A stretch of 48,526 nt of DNA from Geothermobacter hydrogeniphilus (GCF_002093115.1 NZ_NAAD01000023.1:1-48526); one strand, 5' to 3'; counted from the stretch's first letter, positions 25,486 through 34,220 are shown. The notes: generated from the sequence alone by a model not told the origin. Translations and numbers: made by a program.

Positions 25486-25986
25486 ATGAATCCCCTAGCA
25501 AACGGCATCAACCGCCTCTGTGAAACGACCGGCAAGCTGACCAGCTTTCTCGCCCTGCCACTGGTTCTGGTCGTGGTTTACGAAGTTTTCATGCGCTACG
25601 TCTTCAACGCCCCGACCTCCTGGGGATTTGAGGCTACCACCTTCATCTACGGCATCCACTTCATCCTCGGCCTCAGCTACACCTACAAACACAACGGCCA
25701 CGTCGCCATCGACGTCTTCGAAGCCCGGCTCCAGCCCCGCACACGCGTCATCCTGCGCATCATCGTTTCCCTGGTGCTGTTCATCCCCACGGTGGGGCTG
25801 CTGGCGACTTACGGCATTATCTACGCGGCCAGTTCCTGGAGTCAGTGGGAACACGCATCAACCTCGTGGGCTCCGGCGATCTACCCGTTCAAATCGATCA
25901 TGGCACTCGGTTTTGTTCTGCTTTTCCTGCAGGGCGTCGCCAAACTGATCGAAGACTTTAAATCCCTCGGCCAAAACGGCCACTGA
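25486..25986 (+). CDS. dctQ: TRAP transporter small permease (DctQ)
   Basis: This 166-residue protein has four hydrophobic segments and the DctQ features RYVFNAPTSWGFEATTFIYG and SYTYKHNGHVAIDVF. DctQ forms the membrane module with DctM and couples to a sodium or proton gradient. It lies 84 bases after the binding-protein gene and 20 bases before dctM. Confidence 0.92.
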   Translation: MNPLANGINRLCETTGKLTSFLALPLVLVVVYEVFMRYVFNAPTSWGFEATTFIYGIHFILGLSYTYKHNGHVAIDVFEARLQPRTRVILRIIVSLVLFIPTVGLLATYGIIYAASSWSQWEHASTSWAPAIYPFKSIMALGFVLLFLQGVAKLIEDFKSLGQNGH

Positions 25987-26006
25987 CGGTCTGGAGACAG
26001 ATTGAA

Positions 26007-27347
26007 ATGAGTGCGGAAATCCTGACGATTCTGATGTTCGTAACACTGATGGCCACCATCGCCCTGGGGCATCCCCTGGCGATCACCCTGGCCGGTGTTG
26101 CGACTCTTTTTGGACTGATCGACAACGGCGGAAACATCAGCGCCCTGTTCCAGATGTTCATCAACAACGCCTGGGGCATCGAACAGAATTATGTTCTGGT
26201 CGCCATCCCGCTGTTTATCTTCATGGCCCAGATCCTCGACCGTTCCAAGGTCTCGGAGGGGCTGTTCGATGCGCTCTACATCGTTCTCGGCGGCATGCGC
26301 GGCGGCCTCGGAATGGCTGTCATCGTGGTTTCGACAGTCTTCGCCGCCACCACCGGCATCATCGGCGCCTCGGTCGTCGCCATGGGACTGATGGCCGGTC
26401 CGGCACTGCTGAAACGCGGCTATGACCGCGGACTGGCATCGGGCATCATCTGTTCTTCGGGCACCCTGGGCATCCTGATTCCGCCGTCGATCATGCTGGT
26501 GGTCTACGGCGGCCTGACCGGCCTGAAGGAAACCTCCGTCGGCAACCTGTTCGCCGGTGCCATCCTGCCCGGCATCCTGCTGTCCAGCCTCTACCTGGGC
26601 TATGTGGCGGTGCGCTGCGCCATCAACCCGCAACTGGGACCACCGATCCCCGAAGAAGACCGGACCGCCACCCTGAAGCAGAAAGTGATGATGACCGTCA
26701 AGAGCTTCGTCCCCCCTTTCGGGCTCATCCTGACCGTCATGGGGACCATCCTCGCCGGTGTCGCCACCCCCACCGAGGCCGCGGCCCTGGGCTGTATCGG
26801 CGCCATGGTGCTGGCGCTGTTCAACAGGAAACTCAACTTCGAGGTTCTCAAGCTGGCCTGCGAGGCGACCCTGCGCACCACCGCGATGATCATGCTGCTG
26901 TTCATCGGCGGAAAAATGTTCTCCGTTGTTTTTCTCAGCATGGGAGGCGGCGACGTGGTCGCCGACATGCTGCTCGGCATGGATGTCAGCCCCTATGTGG
27001 TGCTGGCCATCATGATGATGGTGGTCTTCATCATGGGGATGTTCATCGACTGGGCGGCAATCCTGCTGGTGGTGGTGCCGATTTTCACGCCGATCGCCGG
27101 CGACCTCGGCTTCAACCCGCTGTGGTTCGCGATGCTGGTTTGCGTCAACCTGCAGACATCGTTTCTCACCCCGCCGTTCGGCTATGCCCTCTTCTATTTC
27201 AAGGGGGTGGCGCCGCCCGAGTACACCATGGGCGACATCTACCGCGGAATTATGCCCTTCGTTGTCATCCAGGTGATCGGCCTTTGCCTGCTGGTCGGGT
27301 TCCCGGAAATCATCACCTGGCTGCCATCGCTCTTCTTCGGCGGCTGA
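26007..27347 (+). CDS. dctM: TRAP transporter large permease (DctM)
   Basis: This 446-residue integral membrane protein has about 12 hydrophobic segments, with the DctM family signatures GIICSSGTLGILIPPSIMLV, FVPPFGLILTVMGTILAGVATPTEAAA and LQTSFLTPPFGYALFYFKGVAPP. Length is normal for the family. It completes the transporter, and glcD follows after 148 bases in the same direction. The short 27348-27495 gap contains a CATGG/CCATG palindrome but no clear operator of the lut type. Confidence 0.93.
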   Translation: MSAEILTILMFVTLMATIALGHPLAITLAGVATLFGLIDNGGNISALFQMFINNAWGIEQNYVLVAIPLFIFMAQILDRSKVSEGLFDALYIVLGGMRGGLGMAVIVVSTVFAATTGIIGASVVAMGLMAGPALLKRGYDRGLASGIICSSGTLGILIPPSIMLVVYGGLTGLKETSVGNLFAGAILPGILLSSLYLGYVAVRCAINPQLGPPIPEEDRTATLKQKVMMTVKSFVPPFGLILTVMGTILAGVATPTEAAALGCIGAMVLALFNRKLNFEVLKLACEATLRTTAMIMLLFIGGKMFSVVFLSMGGGDVVADMLLGMDVSPYVVLAIMMMVVFIMGMFIDWAAILLVVVPIFTPIAGDLGFNPLWFAMLVCVNLQTSFLTPPFGYALFYFKGVAPPEYTMGDIYRGIMPFVVIQVIGLCLLVGFPEIITWLPSLFFGG

Positions 27348-27495
27348 TTGACAGCAGGAACCTCAGCTGCGACAGCCAGCAGATATCAGCTTGCCGATTG
27401 CAACCTGTTCATAGCTTCATGGTTCCATGATAAGGTTTCACCTGAGGCTCAAAGCTGAGTGTCCGCTTTATCCATCTACCCACTAAGAGGCACCG

Positions 27496-28881
27496 ATGAT
27501 TTCTCAAGCTGCGGTCGCGCGCCTGCGCGACATGCTCGGCACAAAAAATGTCCTGAGCGAACCGGAAGACCTGCTGACCCTCGGCTACGATTCGACTCCC
27601 GAACTCTCCGGACAGCCCGATGTCGCCGTCTACCCGCCCGATCTCGACGGCATCCTGACCGCCATCGAGATCGCCCGTGACGAGGGACTGCCGATCGTCC
27701 CGCGCGGCAGCGGCACCGGCCTGTCGGGCGGCTCGGTGCCGGTCTCGGGCGGCATGGTCCTCTGTCTCAACCGCATGAACCGGATCCTCGAGATCGACGA
27801 GGCCAACCTGACCGCCACCGTTGAACCGGGGGTGATCACCCTCGACCTGTTCAACGCCGTGGCGGAAAAGGGACTCTTCTACCCGCCCGATCCCGGCTCA
27901 CAGAAGATCTCCACCCTCGGCGGCAACGTCATGGAAAACGCCGGTGGCCTGCGCGGACTGAAATACGGCGTCACCCGCGACTACGTCATGGCCCTGCAGT
28001 GTGTGCTGCCCGACGGCAGCGTCGTCAACACCGGCGGCAAGAGCGTCAAGGATGTCGCCGGCTACGCCTTCAAGGACCTGCTGGTCGGCTCCGAGGGAAC
28101 TCTCGGCATCATCAGCGAGATCACCGTCAGCCTGATCCCACCGCCGCAGACCAGGAAAACCCTGCTCGCATACTTCGACACCATGCCCAAAGCCGGCGAG
28201 GCGGTGGCCCGGATCATCGCCGCCAAGATCATCCCTTCGACCCTTGAAATCATGGACCAGGCGACCATCGGCTGTGTCGAGGAATTCGCCGGCATCGGCC
28301 TGCCGCTCGACATGGCGGCGCTGCTGCTGATCGAAGTCGACGGCCACCCGGCGGTGGTCGAGGAAGAGGCGGCGGCAGTCCACAAGGTTCTGCAGCAGGT
28401 CGGCGCCGCCGAGATCAAGCTGGCCGGGAACGCCGACGAGGCCGCCTCGCTGGCCGCCGCCCGCCGCACCGCCCTGTCGGCCCTGGCCCGCAAGTCGCCG
28501 ACCACCCTGCTCGAAGACGCTACCGTGCCCCGCTCGATGCTGGCCGAGACCTTCACCGAAATCGAGCGTCTGACCGACAAATACCGGCTCACGGTCGGCA
28601 CCTTCGGCCATGCCGGCGACGGCAATATTCATCCGACCGTACTCTGCGACGAACGCGACCGCGACCAGATGCAGCGCGCCCACGCCTTCTACGACGAACT
28701 CTACGAAAAAGTCCTCGCCTGGGGCGGAACCGTCTCCGGCGAACACGGCATCGGCGTCGCCAAACGCGACTACCTGGCCCGGCAGATCGGTCCGGCCGGC
28801 ATCGCCGTGATGCGGCGGATCAAGGACAGCTTCGATCCGCGGAGGATGCTGAACCCGGGGAAGGTGATCGCGGAAAAATGA
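27496..28881 (+). CDS. glcD: FAD-linked D-lactate/glycolate dehydrogenase subunit
   Basis: This 461-residue flavoprotein belongs to the GlcD/D-lactate dehydrogenase family. The FAD-binding PCMH domain shows PIVPRGSGTGLSGGSVP and NAGGLRGLKYGVTRDYV. The C-terminal domain carries TFGHAGDGNIHPTV and GEHGIGVAKRDYL. It would oxidise D-lactate or glycolate and pass electrons to the iron-sulfur subunit next door. GAGG precedes the ATG. No GlcE is present, as in D-lactate dehydrogenases of Desulfovibrio-like bacteria, so D-lactate is favoured over glycolate. The TRAP importer upstream would supply the substrate. Confidence 0.92.
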   Translation: MISQAAVARLRDMLGTKNVLSEPEDLLTLGYDSTPELSGQPDVAVYPPDLDGILTAIEIARDEGLPIVPRGSGTGLSGGSVPVSGGMVLCLNRMNRILEIDEANLTATVEPGVITLDLFNAVAEKGLFYPPDPGSQKISTLGGNVMENAGGLRGLKYGVTRDYVMALQCVLPDGSVVNTGGKSVKDVAGYAFKDLLVGSEGTLGIISEITVSLIPPPQTRKTLLAYFDTMPKAGEAVARIIAAKIIPSTLEIMDQATIGCVEEFAGIGLPLDMAALLLIEVDGHPAVVEEEAAAVHKVLQQVGAAEIKLAGNADEAASLAAARRTALSALARKSPTTLLEDATVPRSMLAETFTEIERLTDKYRLTVGTFGHAGDGNIHPTVLCDERDRDQMQRAHAFYDELYEKVLAWGGTVSGEHGIGVAKRDYLARQIGPAGIAVMRRIKDSFDPRRMLNPGKVIAEK

Positions 28882-28893
28882 TGAGAAAAGGTG

Positions 28894-29084
28894 GCCACCA
28901 AGGCACCAAGTTCACCAAGAAAACCATTTTTTAACTGAGAGACGCAGAGATGGAGAGGGTGCGGAGAAAGGCATAAGACCTTTTTGGGGTTTTAAAACCC
29001 AAAAGCTTTTCTCTCCCCACCTCTGCACCTCTCCGTCGCTCCGTTAAAAGAGTCTTTGCTCTTCTTGGTGCTCTTGGTGTCTTG
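28894..29084. repeat. nested CCAAG/CAGAG repeat, copy 3 of 8
   Basis: The outer module (CCACCAAGGCACCAAG on the left, CTTGGTGCTCTTGGTG on the right) encloses the inner one (GAGACGCAGAGATGGAGAGG and CCACCTCTGCACCTCTCC). Both fold on the same axis into a long hairpin between glcD and glcF. Confidence 0.85.
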
Positions 29085-29115
29085 AGCGAACGAAGAGAGC
29101 GAGTGGCAAGACAAC

Positions 29116-30414
29116 ATGACTGACATAGACAAAAGCAACTTCGCCCCCGGCGACGCCCCGACATACGAATCGGTGCTGCAGTGCATGCGCTGCGGCTTCT
29201 GCCTGCCGACCTGTCCGACCTTCGCCCTCACCGGTCGCGAGCGTTCCAGCCCGCGCGGCCGGGTGGCGCTGGCGCGGGCGGTCCACGACGGCAAACTCAC
29301 TTTCAGCGAGGCCCTGAAAGAGGAGAGTTTCTTCTGTCTCGACTGTCGTGCCTGCACCACCGCCTGCCCTTCCGGCGTCAAGGCCGGCGAGGTGATGGAG
29401 GTCTGCCGCAGCCAGGCACAGCAATTTTTCCCCGGCGGACACCTGTCACAGAAGTTCCGCAGTTTCGTCCTCGAGCGCATGCTCCCCGACCCGGATGCCC
29501 TCGAGAAATCGATGCTCCCCAACCGCCTCTACCAGCGCCTGGGCATCCAGTGGCTGGTGCGCCACTCGCACATCCTCAAGCTCGGCCCCGACTGGATGGA
29601 GAAGGCCGAGGGGATGATGCCGAAAATCGGCGAGCCACTACGCCAGCAGCTCCCCGAGATCACCCCGGCAAGGGGCGAGAAGCGCGGCCGGGTCGCTTTC
29701 TTCCTCGGCTGCGTGATGTCACTGATGTACGGCGAGGTCTCCCGCCAGACCGTGCGCGTCCTCGCCTACCAGGGCTTCGACGTGCTCACCCCCAAGGCGA
29801 CCAAGTGCTGCGGAGCGCCGCACCTCGCCGAAGGGGACCGCGAAACCAGCCGCCAGCTGGCACTGCACAATCTCGAGCTGTTTTTAAAAGAGGATGTCGA
29901 TGCCATCGTCACCGACTGTGCCGGCTGTGGCGCCTCGCTGAAGGAATACGAGGAACTGCTCGAGGGGCTGGTGCCGCACGAGAAGCTGGAAAAGTTCCGC
30001 GCGAAGATCCGCGACGTGCAGGAGTTCCTCGCCGAGGCCGGGCTGCGCAGCGAAGGGCTCAAGCCGGTCAACACCAGCGTCACCTACCACGAGCCCTGCC
30101 ACCTCTGTCACGCCCAGGGCGTCTCAAAGCAGCCGCGCGATCTGATCAAGGCGATTCCCGGGGTCGAGTTCCGCGAGATGAACGAGTCGAGCTGGTGCTG
30201 CGGCTCAGCCGCCACCTGGGGGCTGAAGTTCACCGAAGAGAGCCAGCAGGTCCTCGACCGCAAGCTGAACAACATCAAGGCCACCGACGCCGACCACCTG
30301 GTCACCGCCAACCCCGGCTGCCACCTGCAGCTCGCCTGGGGACTCAAGCAGGCCGGCATAAAGCAGGACGTGCTGCACCTGATGGAGCTGTTGGGACAGG
30401 CAACCCCGGAGTGA
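29116..30414 (+). CDS. glcF: iron-sulfur subunit of D-lactate/glycolate dehydrogenase
   Basis: This 432-residue protein has two ferredoxin clusters, CMRCGFCLPTCP and CLDCRACTTACP, then two CCG cysteine-rich domains (FFLGCVMSLMYG ... KCCGAPH and YHEPCHLCHAQG ... SWCCGSAATWG). This is the GlcF layout. It takes electrons from GlcD and likely passes them to the menaquinone pool. A third CCG-like CAGCGASLKEYEE segment lies between them. The Shine-Dalgarno is weak. It is separated from glcD by a repeat element but shares its direction. Confidence 0.92.
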   Translation: MTDIDKSNFAPGDAPTYESVLQCMRCGFCLPTCPTFALTGRERSSPRGRVALARAVHDGKLTFSEALKEESFFCLDCRACTTACPSGVKAGEVMEVCRSQAQQFFPGGHLSQKFRSFVLERMLPDPDALEKSMLPNRLYQRLGIQWLVRHSHILKLGPDWMEKAEGMMPKIGEPLRQQLPEITPARGEKRGRVAFFLGCVMSLMYGEVSRQTVRVLAYQGFDVLTPKATKCCGAPHLAEGDRETSRQLALHNLELFLKEDVDAIVTDCAGCGASLKEYEELLEGLVPHEKLEKFRAKIRDVQEFLAEAGLRSEGLKPVNTSVTYHEPCHLCHAQGVSKQPRDLIKAIPGVEFREMNESSWCCGSAATWGLKFTEESQQVLDRKLNNIKATDADHLVTANPGCHLQLAWGLKQAGIKQDVLHLMELLGQATPE

Positions 30415-30430
30415 CTCTCTCCCCTCTTCT

Positions 30431-30477
30431 CCCTGCCCTTGAAAGCCCACTGCGTAGCGGGGCTTTCAAGGGCAGGG
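30431..30477 (+). repeat. 18-bp perfect hairpin after glcF
   Basis: CCCTGCCCTTGAAAGCCC (30431-30448) and its complement at 30460-30477 form an uninterrupted 18-bp stem with an 11-base loop. No T run follows, so termination is uncertain; it may protect the glcF message. Confidence 0.8.
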
Positions 30478-30600
30478 GTTGTGGATTTGAAAACCTCAGG
30501 GGCGGTGCTGATTTTCCCATCTCGTCAAGATTGTCAAGACATGGGAGGGAGAAAAGAAGTCAGATTGACAAAGCGACCGTCAGTCGGTAAGACAACAGAC

Positions 30601-31503
30601 ATGAGAATTCCGATGCTGTTTTTATTGTTGCTGTTGCTCTCTGTCGGCCTGGCCGGAGCCACCGAAAAGTTCGCCCGGAAGACCGGTCATGACTGCAACT
30701 ATTGCCACCTCAACCCGGCCGGAGGCGGTGAACTGACTGCGGCGGGGGAGGCTTTCATAGAACAGCAGGCGGCGGCCGGGGCACCGGTCACCACACCCGT
30801 GGCCGGCAGAATCCTGCGGCTGCTGGTCGGTTTTCTGCACCTGTTCACCGCAGTCTTCTGGTTCGGCACCATCTTCTACGTCCATCTGGTACTCAAACCG
30901 GCCTATGCCTCGCAGGGGTTGCCGCGCAGCGAAGTTCGGGTCGGGCTGGTCTCGATGGTGGTGATGGCCGTAACCGGAGCTTACCTGACCTGGCTACGGG
31001 TCGATTCGTTCGAGACCCTGCTGCACACCAGTTTCGGCATCCTACTGCTGGTCAAAATTGGTCTGTTCGGGATCATGGTGGCGCTGGCGCTGCTGGCGGT
31101 GTTCGTGATCGGACCGAAACTGCGGCAGAAAAGGGGGGCGACCCAGGACGTGGTTCTCGGAGACATGACCACTGAGCAGTTGGCCCGCTGCGACGGCAAG
31201 GATGGGCACCCGGTCTGCTTCGCCTTCCAGGGGCGGATCTTCAATGCCGGCAACAGCCCTCTTTGGAAAGGCGGTGAGCACATGAAACGCCACCCCGCCG
31301 GGACCGACCTGAGCGAAGCGCTCGGCCAGGCCCCGCACGGGGCCGACCGGGTGCTGAAGCTGCCGGATGTCGGTCAGCTTTTGCCGACAACGGAACAACA
31401 AACGGAGCCTGCTCCGAAACGGCTTTTCTACCTGTTTGCCTACCTCAACCTCGGGCTGGCTATCGCTATCCTGATGGTTGTCGCGCTCTGGCGCTGGAAC
31501 TGA
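30601..31503 (+). CDS. heme c / CopD-like / cytochrome b5-like membrane protein
   Basis: This 300-residue protein begins with a signal peptide (MRIPMLFLLLLLLSVGLAGA). A single c-type heme motif CNYCH follows, with a short LNPAGGGELTAAG segment as found in small cytochromes. About four membrane helices follow (residues about 70-180), resembling CopD-like or DUF2269-like membrane domains. The region about 190-255 reads as a cytochrome b5-like domain (TTEQLARCDGKDGHPVCFAFQG ... GGEHMKRHPAGTDLSEAL, with the heme-ligand histidine in RHPAGTDL). A C-terminal membrane helix ends the chain. A role in membrane electron transfer is inferred. An earlier in-frame ATG exists but would spoil the signal peptide. 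Confidence 0.75.
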   Translation: MRIPMLFLLLLLLSVGLAGATEKFARKTGHDCNYCHLNPAGGGELTAAGEAFIEQQAAAGAPVTTPVAGRILRLLVGFLHLFTAVFWFGTIFYVHLVLKPAYASQGLPRSEVRVGLVSMVVMAVTGAYLTWLRVDSFETLLHTSFGILLLVKIGLFGIMVALALLAVFVIGPKLRQKRGATQDVVLGDMTTEQLARCDGKDGHPVCFAFQGRIFNAGNSPLWKGGEHMKRHPAGTDLSEALGQAPHGADRVLKLPDVGQLLPTTEQQTEPAPKRLFYLFAYLNLGLAIAILMVVALWRWN

Positions 31504-31510
31504 GGCCGGG

Positions 31511-31724
31511 TTGCACGCGAAGCGGCAACGGGTGCATAATGAAATTGACAGAGATACCAACTATCGGAGACCCTTGGCGTCTGATAAATGAGAGCCGAAC
31601 AGGAGTTGAGGGCAGAAACTCGGTGGCTCCGAAGACTGCAGGCCTGAAGCAGATAAAATAAAAAAGGCGGCGTCAAAGAACCCTCCCGATACCCATCGAA
31701 GCCCGGCACCATGCCGGGCTTTTC
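31511..31724 (+). ncRNA. possible small RNA with promoter and terminator
   Basis: TTGCAC (31511-31516) and CATAAT (31535-31540) are spaced about 18 and could be a promoter. The roughly 180 bases that follow have no open reading frame of note. They contain pairable blocks such as CGGAG with CTCCG and GAGCC-GAGTT with AACTC-GGCTC, and end in the terminator at 31700-31724. No known RNA family was recognised. It may equally be a long 3' end of the upstream membrane-protein message. Confidence 0.35.
31700..31724 (+). terminator. intrinsic terminator
   Basis: AGCCCGGCA and TGCCGGGCT form a 9-bp GC-rich stem around the loop CCA, followed by TTTTCT. It would end transcription coming from the left, about 200 bases after the membrane-protein gene. 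Confidence 0.85.
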
Positions 31725-31829
31725 TGCTGTCCCATCCCACAACAATGCGCAAATTACCCGGGAAAAGCGGTCGGCTCGTGCAGACTGCGGTCAGCAAGCT
31801 CTGGCCTGCCGGAATCGTGCCGCGGCCGT

Positions 31830-32156
31830 TCATTTCCCATCCTCCGAACCGTCCCAGCCGAATCTCGCCAGATCCACCCTGCCCCGTGCATCAAAAAAAA
31901 TGCCCTCCGCCTCCAGCAGCAGCCGCTGGATCTCCCCGCCGTCGCCGGCGGCGCGGGGGCTGACCTCGCCTTTGCTGTTGATCACCCGTTGCCAGGGAAG
32001 TTCATGCCCGGTCGGCAGGGCGGCCATGGCGAAGCCGACCGTGCGGGCGCCGCAGCCAACCAGCCGGGCAATACGGCCATAGGTGGTGACCCGGCCTTCG
32101 GGGATCTGCCGAACCCGATCATAGATGCGCTGATAAAGGGAGGGAGATGCACTCAT
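31830..32156 (-). CDS. alkyltransferase-like protein (ATL, MGMT family)
   Basis: This 108-residue protein matches the DNA-binding domain of O6-methylguanine-DNA methyltransferases (IPEGRVTTYGRIARLVG, ARTVGFAMAALP). The active-site PCHRV is replaced by PWQRV, so the reactive cysteine is a tryptophan. That is the hallmark of alkyltransferase-like proteins, which bind O6-alkylguanine and recruit nucleotide excision repair without transferring the alkyl group. It starts four bases after the stop of the RNase Z-like gene, so the pair is co-transcribed. Confidence 0.9.
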   Translation of the reverse strand: MSASPSLYQRIYDRVRQIPEGRVTTYGRIARLVGCGARTVGFAMAALPTGHELPWQRVINSKGEVSPRAAGDGGEIQRLLLEAEGIFFDARGRVDLARFGWDGSEDGK

Positions 32157-32160
32157 GGGT

Positions 32161-33270
32161 TTACTCCGCGGGACCGGAAGCGCGGTACTCCTGCCAGGGG
32201 AACTCACTCTGCAGCAGCGGTCGCGGGGTAACCTGATCGGGGATCCGCAACAAGGTGGTTCCGGACGGGATCTGCAGCTCCCGGTAGAGCCGGGAACTGC
32301 AGCGATTATAGCTTTTCGACAGGTGCATCGGCAGAAAAAACTCCGGACGCAGCTGCTCCAGCAACCGGTTGACATCGGCGCTGCAGAGATGTCGTGAGCT
32401 GCGGGCCCGTTCGACAGCATCGCTCAGGAAGGTGGTTTCGCAGAGTAGCAGGGTCACCCCGCTGAGCAGCCCGGTGATTTTCTCCCGATTGGCAGCACTC
32501 CAGCCAATGTCGCTGATATAGCCGATCGAGGCCGGTCGCTGCTCGGCGGCAATTTCCCGGCAGAACCCCCGTACGTCCTCGATCCGGAACTCTTCGGCGC
32601 CGTCCACCCCGCACCGCAGGACGGTGAGCGGCAGGTCAAGATCTTCCCGCCGGTGAAAACGCCGCTTCAATTGCCTGATCCAGGGGCCCTTGAGCAACTG
32701 GTGCCGGTCGAGAAAGGCTTCATCGATGATGAAGGTCGGCTGCTCGTCGATACGGAAAATCAGCGAGTCGACCAGGTGATCACAGGGCTCCGCCGCAACC
32801 CGGAGCAGGTGGTTCTCGAAGATGACCCGGCTGCTCCGGGGGCGGCTTCCGAGTTCCGTGCGGCGGAAGCCGTCGGGACCGGAGAGAAGATGGGACCTGA
32901 TCGTCTCACTGCCGATCTCGTGGACCCGGTAGCTTCCCCAGTTCTGCTCACAGAGGTTCCAGTCGTATCCGGCCAGCTTGCTCTCCAGCTTGGCCGCGAT
33001 CCCGACCGGGCCGAACAGCTCGACGGTCTTCGGCGTAACGTAGACATGGCGGGTGAGGGTATCAATCCCCATCCAGTGATCCATATGACCGTGACTGACG
33101 AAGACCGCCTCGATCGCGGTCAGGACGCGCTTGGCGAGGTGCTGCAGCCGACCGCAGTCGAACAGCAGGTTGCTGCCGAGCGGCCGCTGGCGGATCAGCA
33201 GCAACGGATCGTCGAACAGCCCGGAGCAGAAGTTCGGTTGGAGATTACGAAACGGCAGCCGCAGGGTCAT
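32161..33270 (-). CDS. metallo-beta-lactamase fold protein, RNase Z-like
   Basis: This 369-residue protein has the HxHxDH metal motif in FVSHGHMDHWMGID, further metal histidines and acids in ISDIGW and LCETTFL, and a late MHLSKSYNR. This is the pattern of RNase Z-like or ElaC-related hydrolases. Many proteins of this type process tRNA 3' ends, but this one is longer than typical bacterial RNase Z and less canonical. It may be a nuclease or another hydrolase of unknown substrate. It is coupled to the ATL gene downstream. Confidence 0.75.
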   Translation of the reverse strand: MTLRLPFRNLQPNFCSGLFDDPLLLIRQRPLGSNLLFDCGRLQHLAKRVLTAIEAVFVSHGHMDHWMGIDTLTRHVYVTPKTVELFGPVGIAAKLESKLAGYDWNLCEQNWGSYRVHEIGSETIRSHLLSGPDGFRRTELGSRPRSSRVIFENHLLRVAAEPCDHLVDSLIFRIDEQPTFIIDEAFLDRHQLLKGPWIRQLKRRFHRREDLDLPLTVLRCGVDGAEEFRIEDVRGFCREIAAEQRPASIGYISDIGWSAANREKITGLLSGVTLLLCETTFLSDAVERARSSRHLCSADVNRLLEQLRPEFFLPMHLSKSYNRCSSRLYRELQIPSGTTLLRIPDQVTPRPLLQSEFPWQEYRASGPAE

Positions 33271-33357
33271 GAAATTATTCTACCTTTTCCAGACGGAGAT
33301 GAATCCGGTGGCGAGGTCGGACAAAAGTCCCTTCCACCTCCCCTCCCCCAAAAAACC

Positions 33358-33921
33358 TCACAAACCTCGTTCGGCATAGCCGCTGCCGATGGCGGAAAAA
33401 GGCAGATCAAGATGCAGTTCGGGTACCTTGAGGCCGACCCAGGCGGTGAAGGTGTTGCTGTTCGGTCCGGGAAAAAGGCCGTACTCTTTTGCCCAGGGGT
33501 AGCTGCGGGCCGCCGCGTCAACCCGGGCGATCAGTTCATCCACCCCTTTTCCGCGATGCTCGTTCAGCAGTCGCGGCCGCTCGCCGTACCAGAAACGGTC
33601 GGGCAGATCGGCAGCGATCCGCACCACCGAACCGGCGGGTTTAAGCCGCCAGCCGATCACCTCGTAAACCCGATAGTGGTCGGCATTGCTCGGCTTGGCG
33701 GCGATCCAGGTGTGAATGGCGAACCACCCCCGCCAGCTCCAGGCGGAGGCTCCATAGACCTGCAGCACCGCCTCCCGGGTCGTTTGCGGATCGGGAGCGA
33801 TCCCGGCCGATGCGCGGTTTGCGGCATGCCAGTCGCTATGGGTGGCACGGTTGGCAAGGACGAAAACCAACAGGCACAACGGCAACACGAGTTTCAGAAT
33901 GGTCTTTACCGGCGGCGACAT
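33358..33921 (-). CDS. DUF3750 family protein with N-terminal membrane anchor
   Basis: This 187-residue protein has one hydrophobic segment near the start (ILKLVLPLCLLVFVLA), which acts as an anchor or uncleaved signal. A conserved soluble domain follows, with YGASAWSWRGWFAIHTWIAAKP, PDRFWYGERP and YGLFPGPNSNTFTAWV. I assign it to DUF3750, whose function is unknown. The NSNTF motif recalls NlpC/P60- or LRAT-like amidase folds, but I did not confirm a catalytic triad. The internal ATG preceded by GGAGG is used. Confidence 0.7.
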   Translation of the reverse strand: MSPPVKTILKLVLPLCLLVFVLANRATHSDWHAANRASAGIAPDPQTTREAVLQVYGASAWSWRGWFAIHTWIAAKPSNADHYRVYEVIGWRLKPAGSVVRIAADLPDRFWYGERPRLLNEHRGKGVDELIARVDAAARSYPWAKEYGLFPGPNSNTFTAWVGLKVPELHLDLPFSAIGSGYAERGL

Positions 33922-34142
33922 CCTTGATCCTCCAGTCATCACCTGAATCAGTCCAGCTATCATTCTACCCTCGTCAACGCGGCACGAACAACTGCAGGGC
34001 ACAATTCCATTGCCATCCGAGACAACAATTGCCGGGGCTGAGGGGCAGGTCAGGGAGTTACAGAAAGCAGAGAACAGGGCACCGGATCGACCGTCTTCTG
34101 CACCGAATTCATGCTGTCAGGATCCTGTCTCCCGGCAAAAGC
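33922..34142. other. intergenic stretch with no gene seen
   Basis: Between the DUF3750 start and the terminator of the leucine operon I see no coding sequence, repeat or clear promoter beyond what the leftward DUF3750 gene would need. Confidence 0.5.
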
Positions 34143-34174
34143 AATCCCCCCTTCTCTTGTGAAAAGGGGGGATT
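34143..34174 (-). terminator. probable terminator of the leucine-degradation operon
   Basis: AATCCCCCCTT (34143-34153) and AAGGGGGGATT (34164-34174) form an 11-bp stem with a 10-base loop, 47 bases downstream of the hmgL stop. Read leftward it is followed by GCTTTTGCC, a short T run, so termination is likely though not textbook. Confidence 0.65.
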
Positions 34175-34220
34175 CCAACCTGAACCGAGGAGCATTCTCC
34201 GGGAGGAGGCGGAGGAGAGT

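Noticed and set aside
27420-27440. CATGGTTCCATG as a third lactate-regulator operator before glcD
   Set aside because: Its centre and half-sites differ from TGGT-N3-ACCA, and the gene can be read from the TRAP promoter.
31546-31724. c-di-GMP riboswitch, 6S RNA or SRP RNA
   Set aside because: None of the conserved cores of these RNAs could be found by eye; only an unnamed candidate RNA is kept.
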